From Actinomycetota bacterium (GTDB taxonomy: Bacteria > Actinomycetota > Actinomycetes > Nanopelagicales > Nanopelagicaceae): a DNA stretch of 64,000 nucleotides. The stretch spans positions 1-64,000 of the forward strand of contig JACMQL010000011.1 of the NCBI GenBank assembly GCA_014377015.1, given 5' to 3'. Positions 54,476-63,492 of the stretch are shown in pieces. The number at the start of each line of letters is the position of its first letter. Position 1 is the first letter of the stretch. Under the pieces are notes generated by a model. That model saw only the letters and a program-made list of their open reading frames with translations, searched no databases and was not told the origin of the DNA. Made by a program: the position numbers and the translations under genes.

Positions 54476-55296
54476 ATCGCGGCGACGCTCATAGGCATAT
54501 TGTCGAGCAATCTGACCCCATTTACCCAACCGGCGACTAAGCCCCGCTTCCGCGCCGTGCTCGGCACTGCCGGTGCAAAAGTGTCTTCGTCGATGATGAC
54601 CGCGTAATCGAGGACAAATCCCGGTTTGGTAGCAAGAGTGCTGCGCAGAACTTCAACCATGTTTTCACAATCACTTTGTGCGGCCGCTGCAATGAGGGCG
54701 CGCGAGATAACCAGCGCTGATGCTCGATCTTGAGGACTCAGGCGAACATTTCGCGATGAGAGCGCCAAGCCGTCCAGATCTCGCACTGTCGGGACCCCGA
54801 TAATCGAAATCGGAAGATTGTGCGCCGCAACCATCTGTCGCACTAGAAAAAGTTGTTGGAAATCCTTCTCGCCGAAAAGTGCCCAGGTGGGCTCGAGGAG
54901 TGAGAAGAGTCGATTAACGATGGTAAGTACGCCCGAAAAGTGTCCTTTTCGAGAGGCGCCTTCATACAGTTCACCGACGGGACCGGGCGTAATTCGCTCG
55001 ATTTCCTCATCTTGCGGGAAGATCTCCGCCAACCTTGGAAACCACATTTGCGTTGCACCTGCGGCAGCCGCAACCTCAATATCCTTTTCAGGAGTGCGCG
55101 GATATTTGGCCAGATCAGCTTCATCATTGAATTGCAGTGGATTGACGAAATCACTCACAACGACAGAGTCCGATAATTCTAAAGCCCGCGAAATAAGAGC
55201 GGCATGACCCTGATGCAAAGCGCCCATCGTGGGGACAAAACTCAACGGGCGGGCAAGGGAAATGCCTGGTTGCGCGAGATCACTGATTACTAACAT
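54472..55296 (-). CDS. panC: Pantothenate synthetase
   Basis: This is a 274-residue nucleotidyltransferase that joins pantoate and beta-alanine. Motifs are VPTMGALHQGHAALI with the HxGH, VSDFVNPLQF and LFGEKDFQQLFLVRQM, followed by the KMSKS-like SSRNVRLS. The next gene is nadB; panD is not present. The start is the ATG at 55296 with AAGGA and GGAG upstream. Confidence 0.94.
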   Translation of the reverse strand: MLVISDLAQPGISLARPLSFVPTMGALHQGHAALISRALELSDSVVVSDFVNPLQFNDEADLAKYPRTPEKDIEVAAAAGATQMWFPRLAEIFPQDEEIERITPGPVGELYEGASRKGHFSGVLTIVNRLFSLLEPTWALFGEKDFQQLFLVRQMVAAHNLPISIIGVPTVRDLDGLALSSRNVRLSPQDRASALVISRALIAAAAQSDCENMVEVLRSTLATKPGFVLDYAVIIDEDTFAPAVPSTARKRGLVAGWVNGVRLLDNMPMSVAAI

Positions 55297-55346
55297 TGCT
55301 CCAGTCCTTTCCGGTACCGGGCGAATTTACTATTCAATAAAAAAGA

Positions 55347-55802
55347 TTACTCGGCAAGGGGCAATTGCGCCAAAATTGCGGAGACGGGGCCATGACCGGT
55401 TAAGACTGCGGTGGGATCAATTTCCAGCCACGGCTCCAATACAAATCTTCTCTCATGTGCGCGCGGATGAGGCAAAGTTAATTCTTCATCATCCAAAATG
55501 AAATCGTCATATGCGATCAAATCGCAATCAATCACGCGAGGTCCCCATTTGACGTCGCGCACTCGACCCATACTTTTTTCAATACCTTGTAATACATGCA
55601 AAAGATCATGCGGCGGCAATTGCGTCTCAACTATGCAGACTGCATTTACATAGTCTGGTTGCTCCGGACCACCGACAGGTTTTGTTTTATATAGCGAAGA
55701 GCGCTCAACCAAATCCGTTGATTGGTCAAGTATGGAAATTGCTAACTCTACATTCTGCGCAGGCTCATCAAGATTTGCACCTAAGGCGATGATGGCCCTC
55801 AT
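55347..55802 (-). CDS. folK: 6-Hydroxymethyl-7,8-dihydropterin pyrophosphokinase
   Basis: This is a 151-residue enzyme transferring pyrophosphate from ATP to the pterin in folate synthesis. Signatures are ALGANLDEPAQNVELAI, the KWGPRVIDCDLIAYDD catalytic block and LTLPHPRAHERRFVLEPW. The start overlaps the folB stop. The order folE-folP-folB-folK is the standard actinobacterial folate cluster. Confidence 0.95.
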   Translation of the reverse strand: MRAIIALGANLDEPAQNVELAISILDQSTDLVERSSLYKTKPVGGPEQPDYVNAVCIVETQLPPHDLLHVLQGIEKSMGRVRDVKWGPRVIDCDLIAYDDFILDDEELTLPHPRAHERRFVLEPWLEIDPTAVLTGHGPVSAILAQLPLAE

Positions 55803-56161
55803 CTTGTGCGCCTTACCGTAACTGCCACATCGTGGAATTTAACGGTAAGTGGTGCTTGCGGTTTATGAACTGTAATGCTGACTTTTTTCACATCTAAAAA
55901 CATGGCAATGAGATCGTCGGCAATTGAGCCCGCTAATTTTTCCAGTAGCGCATAAGGCTTGCCCGTAATCGCCGCTCCAACAAGATTGCTTATTGCGCCG
56001 TAATCAACGGTGTCAGCTAAGTCATCAGAGGTTGATGCCTGGACCAGATCTAGATCAAGGCAGACATCAACTCGAAAGGTTTGGCCGTTCTGGCGCTCAT
56101 GATCAAATACCCCGTGGTATCCGAAAGCTTCGATTCCTATGATCTCTATGCGATCACTCAT
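55799..56161 (-). CDS. folB: Dihydroneopterin aldolase
   Basis: This is a protein of about 120 residues, an aldolase that makes 6-hydroxymethyl-dihydropterin. Signatures are IEIIGIEAFGYHGVFDHER, ADTVDYGAISNLV and LEKLAGSIADDL with the catalytic glutamate and lysine. The frame extends upstream to 56227, but the ATG at 56161 overlaps the folP stop as ATGA and begins MSDRIEI, so it was chosen. Confidence 0.94.
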   Translation of the reverse strand: MSDRIEIIGIEAFGYHGVFDHERQNGQTFRVDVCLDLDLVQASTSDDLADTVDYGAISNLVGAAITGKPYALLEKLAGSIADDLIAMFLDVKKVSITVHKPQAPLTVKFHDVAVTVRRTR

Positions 56162-56973
56162 GACATTCTCCCTGCAACTCTTACCGCATCTACATGGGCC
56201 TTCGCTCCGTGTACACGCACCGCCCAAACTCCACGTTGAGCCAACAACGCGGTCAGCGCTATTGAAGCGTTATTGCGATCGTCAGGTGAATCGCTACCGA
56301 CCAACGCACCCAAAAACCTTTTGCGCGATGCACCAATAAGCAAAGGAAAACCTAACTCTTTAATGTCTTCTAAGTGATTCAGTAGTTCCCAATTCTGTTC
56401 AGCATCTTTTGCAAAGCCCAAACCAGGATCAAGAACGATGTTGGTCTTATCTATACCCGCGGCGAGCGCAGCTTGTAGTCGTACCAGGAGTTCGCTCTTC
56501 ACTTCTGCTACAACATCTTGGTACTGATTTAGCGTCGTCATAGTCTGTGAATTTCCACGCGTATGCATTGCTATATAAGGGCAATTCAGCTGCGCAACGG
56601 TTGAAAGCATCTCATCGTCATAACGACCTGCACTGATGTCGTTGATGATCCTCGCCCCGGATGCGACCGCTTCCTTAGCGACGTGAGCCCTCGTTGTATC
56701 AATACTCACGACGACTTTTGAACCCAAAGCTTTAACGACTGGAATAACTCTACGCATCTCTTCTTCTTGCGACACTCGTTCAGCACCAGGTCGAGTTGAC
56801 TCTCCTCCTATGTCGATGATGTCGACACCTTCGGCGATCATCTGCAAACCATGCTCGATTGCCGAATTCTCAGTTGCATAGCGTCCGCCATCTGCAAATG
56901 AATCTGGCGTGACATTGAGAATACCCATCACCAGGGTTCGCTCATGCGACAATGGGAGATCGGAAATCGCCAT
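56158..56973 (-). CDS. folP: Dihydropteroate synthase
   Basis: This is a 271-residue TIM-barrel enzyme joining p-aminobenzoate and dihydropterin pyrophosphate, the target of sulfonamides. The pterin loop ILNVTPDSFADGGRY, IDIGGESTRPGAERV and the KRFLGALVG segment are present. The start is 4 bases after the folE stop. It is a canonical FolP1 length. Confidence 0.95.
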   Translation of the reverse strand: MAISDLPLSHERTLVMGILNVTPDSFADGGRYATENSAIEHGLQMIAEGVDIIDIGGESTRPGAERVSQEEEMRRVIPVVKALGSKVVVSIDTTRAHVAKEAVASGARIINDISAGRYDDEMLSTVAQLNCPYIAMHTRGNSQTMTTLNQYQDVVAEVKSELLVRLQAALAAGIDKTNIVLDPGLGFAKDAEQNWELLNHLEDIKELGFPLLIGASRKRFLGALVGSDSPDDRNNASIALTALLAQRGVWAVRVHGAKAHVDAVRVAGRMS

Positions 56974-56977
56974 GAAA

Positions 56978-57649
56978 TTACTTATTTGTGATCAGGCTTA
57001 TGGCTTCGGCTCGCGTTGCAGAATCTCGCAAGATTCCTCGCACCGCACTTGTAACAGTCTTCGCGCCAGCTTTGCGCACTCCGCGCATAGACATGCAGAG
57101 ATGTTCGCATTCGATGATGACAATCACGCCGGCTGGTTTCAAAATATCGATTAGTGCATCAGCGATTTGGCTTGTTAACCGTTCTTGCACTTGCGGACGG
57201 CGCGCGTACACATCAACCAATCGTGCAATCTTCGACAAGCCAGTAATTTTTCCCGACGGGATATATCCGACATGGGCAACACCATGAAACGGAGTCAAGT
57301 GATGTTCGCAGTGAGAAAAGACCTCTATGTCTTTCACAATGACGAGTTCTTCATGACCAATATCAAATGTCGTGGCGAGTACTTCCTGTGGCGTTTGCCA
57401 TAACCCGGCAAAATTTTCGGCAAGTGCACGGGCAACACGCGCCGGAGTATCACGTAAACCTTCGCGATCTGGATTCTCGCCTAGTGCAAGCAGGAGTTCG
57501 CGGACGGCTCGTTCAGCGCGTTCGGGATCGTAAGGACGGTCAGCGCGACCATCCTCGGGTCCCATCGTCACGGGGTTGATGGTCACGGGGTTGATGGTCA
57601 CGGGGTTGATGGTCACGGGGTTGATGGTCACTGGGCTGATGTCAGTCAC
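56978..57649 (-). CDS. folE: GTP cyclohydrolase I with repeat-encoded N-terminus
   Basis: This enzyme has a core of about 195 residues that makes dihydroneopterin triphosphate from GTP. The zinc and active-site segments are [19 protein letters not shown] and [19 protein letters not shown]. The core begins at the ATG at 57565 ([18 protein letters not shown]). Upstream in frame, from a GTG at 57649 that overlaps the ftsH stop and has GGAAG 9 bases before it, lie 28 codons made of repeats of INPVT. I annotated the longer form because no ribosome site precedes the ATG, but the ATG may be the true start. Extension to 57772 would run into ftsH and is not supported. Confidence 0.88.
   Translation of the reverse strand: MTDISPVTINPVTINPVTINPVTINPVTMGPEDGRADRPYDPERAERAVRELLLALGENPDREGLRDTPARVARALAENFAGLWQTPQEVLATTFDIGHEELVIVKDIEVFSHCEHHLTPFHGVAHVGYIPSGKITGLSKIARLVDVYARRPQVQERLTSQIADALIDILKPAGVIVIIECEHLCMSMRGVRKAGAKTVTSAVRGILRDSATRAEAISLITNK
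57567..57641 (-). repeat. 15-base tandem repeat between ftsH and folE
   Basis: Four perfect copies of a 15-base unit (GTCACGGGGTTGATG on the plus strand) cover 57567-57626, with a fifth copy carrying two mismatches at 57627-57641. The array starts one base after the folE ATG complement and ends exactly before the ftsH stop codon. In the folE frame it encodes NPVTI five times with no stop. Confidence 0.92.
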
Positions 57650-59792
57650 TAGCAGGTTTCTTCCGCGCAGCCCGCTTGACCGGTTTCTTTGTCGGCTTGT
57701 CTTCAACCTCGCCTGGTTCGGCTGTCGGCTTGTCTTCAACCTCGCCTGGTTCGGCTGTCGGCTTATCTTCAACCTCGCCTGGTTCGGCTGCCGGCTTGTC
57801 TTCTTCGACGATCTTGCCGTTGCTCAACGCAGGACGCGTCGCAATCGGTGGAATGTCGGAAGGCGCGCGAGTTGTCGAACCAGTCCAGGCCGGACGAGGA
57901 GGCCATGGGGTGACCTTCGCAAAAATTTCCGCGATCTCTTCTTTATTGAGGGTTTCGCGCTCCAAAAGTTGAACAACCATCTCATCGAGGATGTTGCGGT
58001 TTTGCACCAAAATATCGAAAGCCTCTTGATGAGCGTTCTCGATCAGCGAACGGATTTCCGAATCTACAATTGCCGCAACGCTCTCGGAGAAGTCGCGCAT
58101 ATGTCCGTAATCGCGGCCCATGAAAGGCTCTGAAGAATCAGTACCCAGTTTCACTGCGCCAAGGGCGGCGGTCATTCCATATTGCGTGACCATTGCCTTA
58201 GCCAGTGCGGTAGCTTTTTCGATGTCATTGCTTGCCCCAGTTGAAGGATCGTGGAAGATCAACTCTTCAGCTGCTCGGCCTCCCAGCGAATAAGAAAGTT
58301 GATCGAGTAGTTGATTTCGAGTTACTGAATACTTGTCCTCGTCAGGTAAGACCATCGTGTAACCAAGGGCACGACCGCGTGGCATGATCGTGATCTTGTG
58401 AACTGGATCTGTATGCGGCAACGCATACGCGACAAGTGCGTGACCCGCCTCATGGTAAGCAGTGACCCGTCGTTCGGCTTCACTCATTAAACGACTCTTG
58501 CGTTGCGGACCAGCCATCACACGATCAATGGCTTCGTCGAGTTCGCTATCTGAAATCTCAGTCTTGTTCTCACGTGCCGTGAGGAGTGCCGCTTCATTGA
58601 GCACGTTCGCTAAATCTGCACCCGTGAATCCTGGGGTACGTCGGGCGTAGGTAAGTAGTTCGACATCCTTACTGATCGGTTTACCCTTTGCATGAACGGC
58701 AAGAATTTGTTCGCGTCCCTTTAGGTCTGGGCGTTCAATAGGAATCTGTCGATCAAAGCGACCAGGACGCAAAAGCGCCGGATCCAAAATATCTGGTCGG
58801 TTAGTTGCGGCGATAAGAATTACGGAGCCGTTAGATTCGAAGCCGTCCATCTCAACAAGAAGTTGGTTGAGAGTCTGCTCACGCTCATCATGTCCTCCAC
58901 CCATTCCTGCACCGCGCTGGCGACCGACTGCATCGATTTCATCAACGAAGACAATTGCCGGGGCGTTCTCTCTGGCTTGATTGAAAAGATCGCGCACACG
59001 CGCAGCACCGACCCCCACAAACATTTCAACAAAGTCAGATCCGGAAATTGAATAGAAAGGTACATTCGCTTCGCCCGCAACCGCGCGCGCCAAGAGAGTC
59101 TTGCCTGTACCTGGAGGACCGTAAAGCAAGACGCCTTTGGGAATCTTTGCCCCGAGTGCCTGGTACTTGGGTGGGTTGGCGAGAAAATCCTTGATTTCAG
59201 CTAGTTCTTGAATAGCTTCATCAGCACCGGCTACATCAGCAAAAGTGGTTTTAGGAACATCATTGCTCTGCAGTTTTGCACGCGAACGCCCGAAGGAGAA
59301 TGCGCGATTGCCGCCCTGCGCCTGACTCATCATGAAGAAGAAGAGGAACCCGATGAGAAGAATTGGCGCTAAAGAGAATAGGAAAGTTACGAATAAAGAT
59401 TGTGAGGCTACGCGGACGGACCACGATCCCGGAGGTGGATTGCTGGTCAACAAGTCAACGAGAGTCGGCTCCTGACCTTTGATGTAAGAAGCCTCGACTT
59501 TGTTCGCACCGTTGATCAAATTGCCAGTTTTGAGAATAAGTTGAATTTTTTGATCTCTATCAACCAGTACCGCAGATTGAACTTCACCTTTTGAAATCGC
59601 AGCAAGAATCTCCGAGGTCTTTGCTTGCGTGTATTTATTGTTGGCGCTGGAAATCTGCCCAAACAGGGTAACGCCAATAATCGCAGCAACAATCCAGAAG
59701 AGCGGACCGCGTAGAATTTTCTGCGTACGCGTTGTCGGCGGCTTGCGCGGTTCCTTCTTCTTTGACTTCTTTGGAGATTTCATTTCAGCCAT
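57642..59792 (-). CDS. ftsH: ATP-dependent zinc metalloprotease FtsH
   Basis: This is a 716-residue membrane AAA+ protease. Two transmembrane helices are at about residues 31-48 and 133-153. The Walker A site GPPGTGKT is at 225-232, and the second region of homology [19 protein letters not shown] is at 331-349. The zinc site HEAGH is at 447-451 with a downstream [13 protein letters not shown]. The last 50 residues carry an acidic, proline-rich repeat ([11 protein letters not shown]) ending in a basic [11 protein letters not shown], probably a flexible cytoplasmic tail. It degrades membrane and some soluble proteins. Confidence 0.96.
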   Translation of the reverse strand: MAEMKSPKKSKKKEPRKPPTTRTQKILRGPLFWIVAAIIGVTLFGQISSANNKYTQAKTSEILAAISKGEVQSAVLVDRDQKIQLILKTGNLINGANKVEASYIKGQEPTLVDLLTSNPPPGSWSVRVASQSLFVTFLFSLAPILLIGFLFFFMMSQAQGGNRAFSFGRSRAKLQSNDVPKTTFADVAGADEAIQELAEIKDFLANPPKYQALGAKIPKGVLLYGPPGTGKTLLARAVAGEANVPFYSISGSDFVEMFVGVGAARVRDLFNQARENAPAIVFVDEIDAVGRQRGAGMGGGHDEREQTLNQLLVEMDGFESNGSVILIAATNRPDILDPALLRPGRFDRQIPIERPDLKGREQILAVHAKGKPISKDVELLTYARRTPGFTGADLANVLNEAALLTARENKTEISDSELDEAIDRVMAGPQRKSRLMSEAERRVTAYHEAGHALVAYALPHTDPVHKITIMPRGRALGYTMVLPDEDKYSVTRNQLLDQLSYSLGGRAAEELIFHDPSTGASNDIEKATALAKAMVTQYGMTAALGAVKLGTDSSEPFMGRDYGHMRDFSESVAAIVDSEIRSLIENAHQEAFDILVQNRNILDEMVVQLLERETLNKEEIAEIFAKVTPWPPRPAWTGSTTRAPSDIPPIATRPALSNGKIVEEDKPAAEPGEVEDKPTAEPGEVEDKPTAEPGEVEDKPTKKPVKRAARKKPASD
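57691..57803 (-). repeat. 33-base in-frame repeat in the ftsH 3' end
   Basis: Three 33-base copies lie at 57691-57723, 57724-57756 and 57757-57789, with a partial fourth copy to about 57803. They encode 11-residue units [11 protein letters not shown] in the FtsH tail (about residues 668-701). Copies differ by one base, so the expansion is recent. Confidence 0.9.
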
Positions 59793-59834
59793 GATTTGTT
59801 GGGGATCCTTTTCTAGGGTTTCGAATAAATCTTT

Positions 59835-60398
59835 TTAGGCGTACATATGCTTGGCGAGAACGCCGACAAAAGGAAGATTGCGATACTTCTCGTCGAAGTC
59901 CAATCCGTATCCGACAACAAAGTCGGTGGGAATATTGAAGCCAACATATTTCACGTTAACGTCGACCTTGGCAGCTTCGGGCTTTCTTAAGATCGCCAGA
60001 ATCTCCACACTCTTTGCTCCGCGAGATTCGAGGTTAGATTTCAACCACGAGAGAGTGAGCCCAGAATCAACAATGTCCTCCACGATAAGCACATCACGTC
60101 CCGTGATGTCGCGATCTAGATCTTTCAAGATTCGCACAACTCCACTTGATTTTGTGCCGGAACCGTAAGAAGAAACTGCCATCCAATCCATGTCTATGTG
60201 ACGCTGCAGGGCACGTGACAAATCTGCCATCGCCATAATTGCGCCCTTGAGAACTCCGACCAACAACAAATCACGACCGTCATAATCAGATTCAATCGCA
60301 CGTGCCAATTCGGCTACTCGCACCTTGAGCTCGTCTTCGGTGACAATCATTTTTTCGATGTCGCTATGTACAACAGAGAGTTCCACTGTGCCTCGCAT
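59835..60398 (-). CDS. hpt: Hypoxanthine-guanine phosphoribosyltransferase
   Basis: This is a 187-residue purine salvage enzyme. The PRPP-binding motif is VLIVEDIVDSGLTLSWL (about residues 100-116), with VGVLKGAIMAMADL before it and VGYGLDFDEKYRNLPFVG after it. It lies between tilS and ftsH as in many Gram-positive bacteria. It converts hypoxanthine and guanine to IMP and GMP. Confidence 0.95.
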   Translation of the reverse strand: MRGTVELSVVHSDIEKMIVTEDELKVRVAELARAIESDYDGRDLLLVGVLKGAIMAMADLSRALQRHIDMDWMAVSSYGSGTKSSGVVRILKDLDRDITGRDVLIVEDIVDSGLTLSWLKSNLESRGAKSVEILAILRKPEAAKVDVNVKYVGFNIPTDFVVGYGLDFDEKYRNLPFVGVLAKHMYA

Positions 60399-60422
60399 TT
60401 CGTCTTTGGGCTCAGGCGAGCC

Positions 60423-61406
60423 CTAATGAGGATGGGGTAAGAACGAAAGTCTGCCTGATAAACGGCCTGCCTTCACACCGCCCGGCAGGCTGACCTCCCC
60501 TTGACCGTGCCAGTTAGAGACGAGCGCCTCCACGGCCGCCACATGATCGGCACTTAAGGTCCCGGCTGGGGTCCCGGCTCGGTAGATAGCCAGCCGAATA
60601 ACGCGGGTCCGAATCGCGCGCGGCAAGGCGGCCAGCGCGCGGATATCTAGGGAATTTGCCTCCAAAGTCTGGAATTCGCGCGTGGCCCAACCGTCCAAGG
60701 CGTCCGCATCATCACGGGAGAGGGCCGCGCTGCGGGCCAAAGCCGCTCGCACCCCTGGACCCAGCGCGGATTCCAGAACTGGAATTACCTGCTTGCGCAC
60801 CCTCACCCGAACCAGCGAGAGGTCGTCATTGTGTGGATCCGACCACGGCATAAGCCCAACTTCGGCACAAGCAGCCTCAGTCTGCAGACGCGTAATCCCC
60901 AAAAGTGGTCGCAGGTAGCGCCCCGTATCGGCGGCCATGCCTGATAGAGATCGCACGCCCGAGCCGCGCCCCAGTCCTAGCAGGACAGTTTCCGCCTGAT
61001 CATCTCGCGTGTGGCCGAGAAAGATCTTTCGCGCTCCGTATTTCTCACTGGCCAGTCCGAGAGCGAGATAGCGCGCGCGGCGGGCCGAAGATTCCAGGCC
61101 ATCTGTGAGATCGACCCTCACCTGTATCGCCTCTGCGGGTGAGATTGCCATATCCGCGAATTGTTCGAGAACGCGTCGCGCCTGTCCCCCCGAATTGAGC
61201 TGCAGTTGATGATCAATTGTGATGCCGATGACTGAGATGGCAAATTTTGGTGCTTCTTGGGCCAGGGCGTGACTCAATGCGAGGGAATCAGCGCCGCCCG
61301 AGCAGGCGACGATGACTTTCTCTCCGACTTCCATCTTCAAAAGGGTGCTCCGTACCGCCGCCCGAACAGCAACCATTGCGGGTGTCACTCCGGGACCAGC
61401 AGCCAT
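60423..61406 (-). CDS. tilS: tRNA(Ile)-lysidine synthetase
   Basis: This protein of about 327 residues modifies the wobble cytidine of the isoleucine tRNA that reads AUA. The ATP pyrophosphatase P-loop VIVACSGGADSLALSHALA is in the first 50 residues, and HTRDDQAETVLLGLGRGSG follows. The frame opens with a TTG at 61433 inside the NlpC gene; I chose the ATG at 61406 because it begins MAAGPGV and avoids a long overlap, but the ATG at 61376 is also possible. It lacks the long C-terminal domains of E. coli TilS, as usual in actinobacteria. Confidence 0.92.
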   Translation of the reverse strand: MAAGPGVTPAMVAVRAAVRSTLLKMEVGEKVIVACSGGADSLALSHALAQEAPKFAISVIGITIDHQLQLNSGGQARRVLEQFADMAISPAEAIQVRVDLTDGLESSARRARYLALGLASEKYGARKIFLGHTRDDQAETVLLGLGRGSGVRSLSGMAADTGRYLRPLLGITRLQTEAACAEVGLMPWSDPHNDDLSLVRVRVRKQVIPVLESALGPGVRAALARSAALSRDDADALDGWATREFQTLEANSLDIRALAALPRAIRTRVIRLAIYRAGTPAGTLSADHVAAVEALVSNWHGQGEVSLPGGVKAGRLSGRLSFLPHPH

Positions 61407-61416
61407 GCCGATAAGA

Positions 61417-62631
61417 CTAGACCCGACCCCCAAATGGCAAAAGTCCTTTAATGCTGTACATGTTTGCGAAAGTTAATCCGCTTCGAGTTGAGTTTGCTTG
61501 CCAGATCATTCCGTCGCCGGCGTAAATTGCCATGTGATGAATATTGCTAATTGTTCCGTTGTATGAATAGAACAAGAGATCGCCCGGAACAAGATCTGCA
61601 AATGTTACGTGCATCGTCGCAACTGAGTACAACGCAGAGTTGAGTCGATCCCAATTTGGCCAACCAAGTCCGGCAGATCTATACGCGGCATATACCAAAC
61701 CAGAACAGTCAAATGAATTGGGACCTTCCGAGCCCCAGACGTAAGGCTTTCGCGCCAGCACTTGTTTCTTGGCATATTCAACGGCAGCCGCGCGAATCGC
61801 TGGTGTTGATCGGAATGTGGTGCGACCTTTGAATCCGAGATCAGGCCACACGCTCTTTTGTCCTGAGGTCTGCGCCGCGCGGGCTGCGGCAGCTTCTTCC
61901 AAAAGAGCCAACTGACGTTGTTGCTCAAGAGTCGTACGCACTCGCTTGGCGCTTAAGAGTTCTTGCATCAATTGATCTTGAACGCGTTGTAACTTCTTGA
62001 CCTCGACTTGCTGCGCGGCCTTTGCAGTGTCGGCTTCGTTTTTTGCTGATGCCACTTTATTGGTGGCTTTCTGTTGGGCAATCTTCGCGTTCAGCGCCTT
62101 GCGCTTAGCTTCGCGCGCCACAACTTCGGCTGCTTTGTACCGATCTAGCGCAGTTGAGTTGTTAGATCCCAATGTTGTGAGAGTTGAAAGGCGATCAACC
62201 AAGTCCTGTGGTCCGTTGGAACTTAACAAAGGCTCGATATCAGTTAAACCGCCGCCCATGATGTAAGCGTTCGAAGCGAGTCGACCAATAGTGCGATGGG
62301 CAGCACTAACCGACTGGGCAGTTCTCTTGGCATGAATGCTTGCCGTCAAAGCAATTCGCTTGGCAACTACTAATTCCCGCTGTGCGCGCTGATATCGATT
62401 TAGCGCAGATTGCGCACGTGAAGTTAAAGTACGCAAAGTTTGGGTTGCCTCAGCAAGTTTGGCTGACGCCATTCGTGCGGCGGCGCGCTTAGCATCTTCT
62501 GCTTTCTGCGCAGCCTCGATCTGCGCCAGAGTTGGCTTAGGAGTCTTAGCCAGCGCAGGAGTGGTCGTGAAAATCAGACCTGTGGCCACGACAATTGAAG
62601 TGGCAAGGATTCCGTATCTTTGGGGACGCAA
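61417..62631 (-). CDS. NlpC/P60 cell-wall hydrolase with coiled coil
   Basis: This is a secreted peptidoglycan hydrolase of about 404 residues. AGGAGG lies 6 bases before the TTG at 62631, which decides that start over a TTG at 62652 located upstream of the site. A signal peptide ends TPALAKTPK. A long Ala/Lys/Arg-rich coiled coil spans about residues 30-230. The C-terminal NlpC/P60 domain has the catalytic Cys309 in SFDCSGLVY and His366 in IHHMAIYAGDG. The layout resembles PcsB and RipA-type division hydrolases. Substrate by family: peptide stems of peptidoglycan. Confidence 0.93.
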   Translation of the reverse strand: MRPQRYGILATSIVVATGLIFTTTPALAKTPKPTLAQIEAAQKAEDAKRAAARMASAKLAEATQTLRTLTSRAQSALNRYQRAQRELVVAKRIALTASIHAKRTAQSVSAAHRTIGRLASNAYIMGGGLTDIEPLLSSNGPQDLVDRLSTLTTLGSNNSTALDRYKAAEVVAREAKRKALNAKIAQQKATNKVASAKNEADTAKAAQQVEVKKLQRVQDQLMQELLSAKRVRTTLEQQRQLALLEEAAAARAAQTSGQKSVWPDLGFKGRTTFRSTPAIRAAAVEYAKKQVLARKPYVWGSEGPNSFDCSGLVYAAYRSAGLGWPNWDRLNSALYSVATMHVTFADLVPGDLLFYSYNGTISNIHHMAIYAGDGMIWQANSTRSGLTFANMYSIKGLLPFGGRV

Positions 62632-62700
62632 GGGGAACCTCCTAAGGCGCAAATAGTAAGCGCCTGGGCTGAGAATTCAGCCGATATCGGGGTTGTGTCT

Positions 62701-63492
62701 TTAGTTTGATACATCCCGGTGCCGAAAGAGCACCGCAACAACAAGAACTCCGAACGCTAGGTATCCCAAAAGAGTTGTAATCGCATGCGAGTAGGAGGCA
62801 TTGAAATCGCCGCCAGATGCAATCGAATTTATCAGTTGGCCCGGCATCCACTGCGCCGAATTTTTCACCACCGCTGACAGGATTGTCTCAATCACAAGCA
62901 ACCAAGCAACGCCGATAGAGATTGCGCTAATAGGCGAGCGCAGAAGAAGGCCGAGAATCATTCCGATCGTCCCGAAGGCGATGACCGAGAGGAACACATT
63001 TATAAAAGTGTGAATCAACGCTGTGCGTGCATCTGCGGTAGTCCATAGCTCGCTGCTGACTTTGGCCCTCTCGGCAAGAGCAAATGCAAGACCGATGCTT
63101 ACTGCCGCTGACAAGATCACAGAGATTAATGAGAACAGCGCCATTGAAATGAATTTTCCGGCCAACAGCGTCATTCTCTTCGGCTGTCTGACCAGCAAAT
63201 TACGCAAAGTGCCGTAGGTGTATTCCTGAGCCGTTTGCGATGCGAAAACACATAATGCAACCAAGCCGAGCAAGCCAGCCGAGCCGCTAAAGCCAATCGT
63301 TATTCCTTTAAAGGACGAAAGAACTTGTCGATTGATCAGTTGACCTTCGCGCGAATTTCCATTTCCAGAATCAATCATGAGAAAAAGAAGTGAAGTGACT
63401 AACGCTGTCACTCCCATAACTGCAATCAGAGTTCCGTAGAAAAGCGTTGGTCGGCGCAGTTTGCGCCATTCAGCTCGAAACACTCGATTCAT
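62701..63492 (-). CDS. ABC transporter permease (ABC-2 type)
   Basis: This is a 263-residue membrane protein with about six helices and the ABC-2 permease pattern (MNRVFRAEWRKLRRPTLFYG, then QEYTYGTLRNLLVRQPKR). It overlaps the ATPase gene by ATGA. It is likely an exporter subunit; the substrate is unknown, and relatives include bacitracin or lantibiotic immunity exporters and others. Confidence 0.88.
   Translation of the reverse strand: MNRVFRAEWRKLRRPTLFYGTLIAVMGVTALVTSLLFLMIDSGNGNSREGQLINRQVLSSFKGITIGFSGSAGLLGLVALCVFASQTAQEYTYGTLRNLLVRQPKRMTLLAGKFISMALFSLISVILSAAVSIGLAFALAERAKVSSELWTTADARTALIHTFINVFLSVIAFGTIGMILGLLLRSPISAISIGVAWLLVIETILSAVVKNSAQWMPGQLINSIASGGDFNASYSHAITTLLGYLAFGVLVVAVLFRHRDVSN

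Noticed and set aside
57650-57772. N-terminal extension of FolE into the ftsH tail region
   Set aside because: The extension translates the ftsH repeats in another frame ([11 protein letters not shown] units); it has no family support, and the GTG at 57649 or ATG at 57565 gives a normal enzyme.
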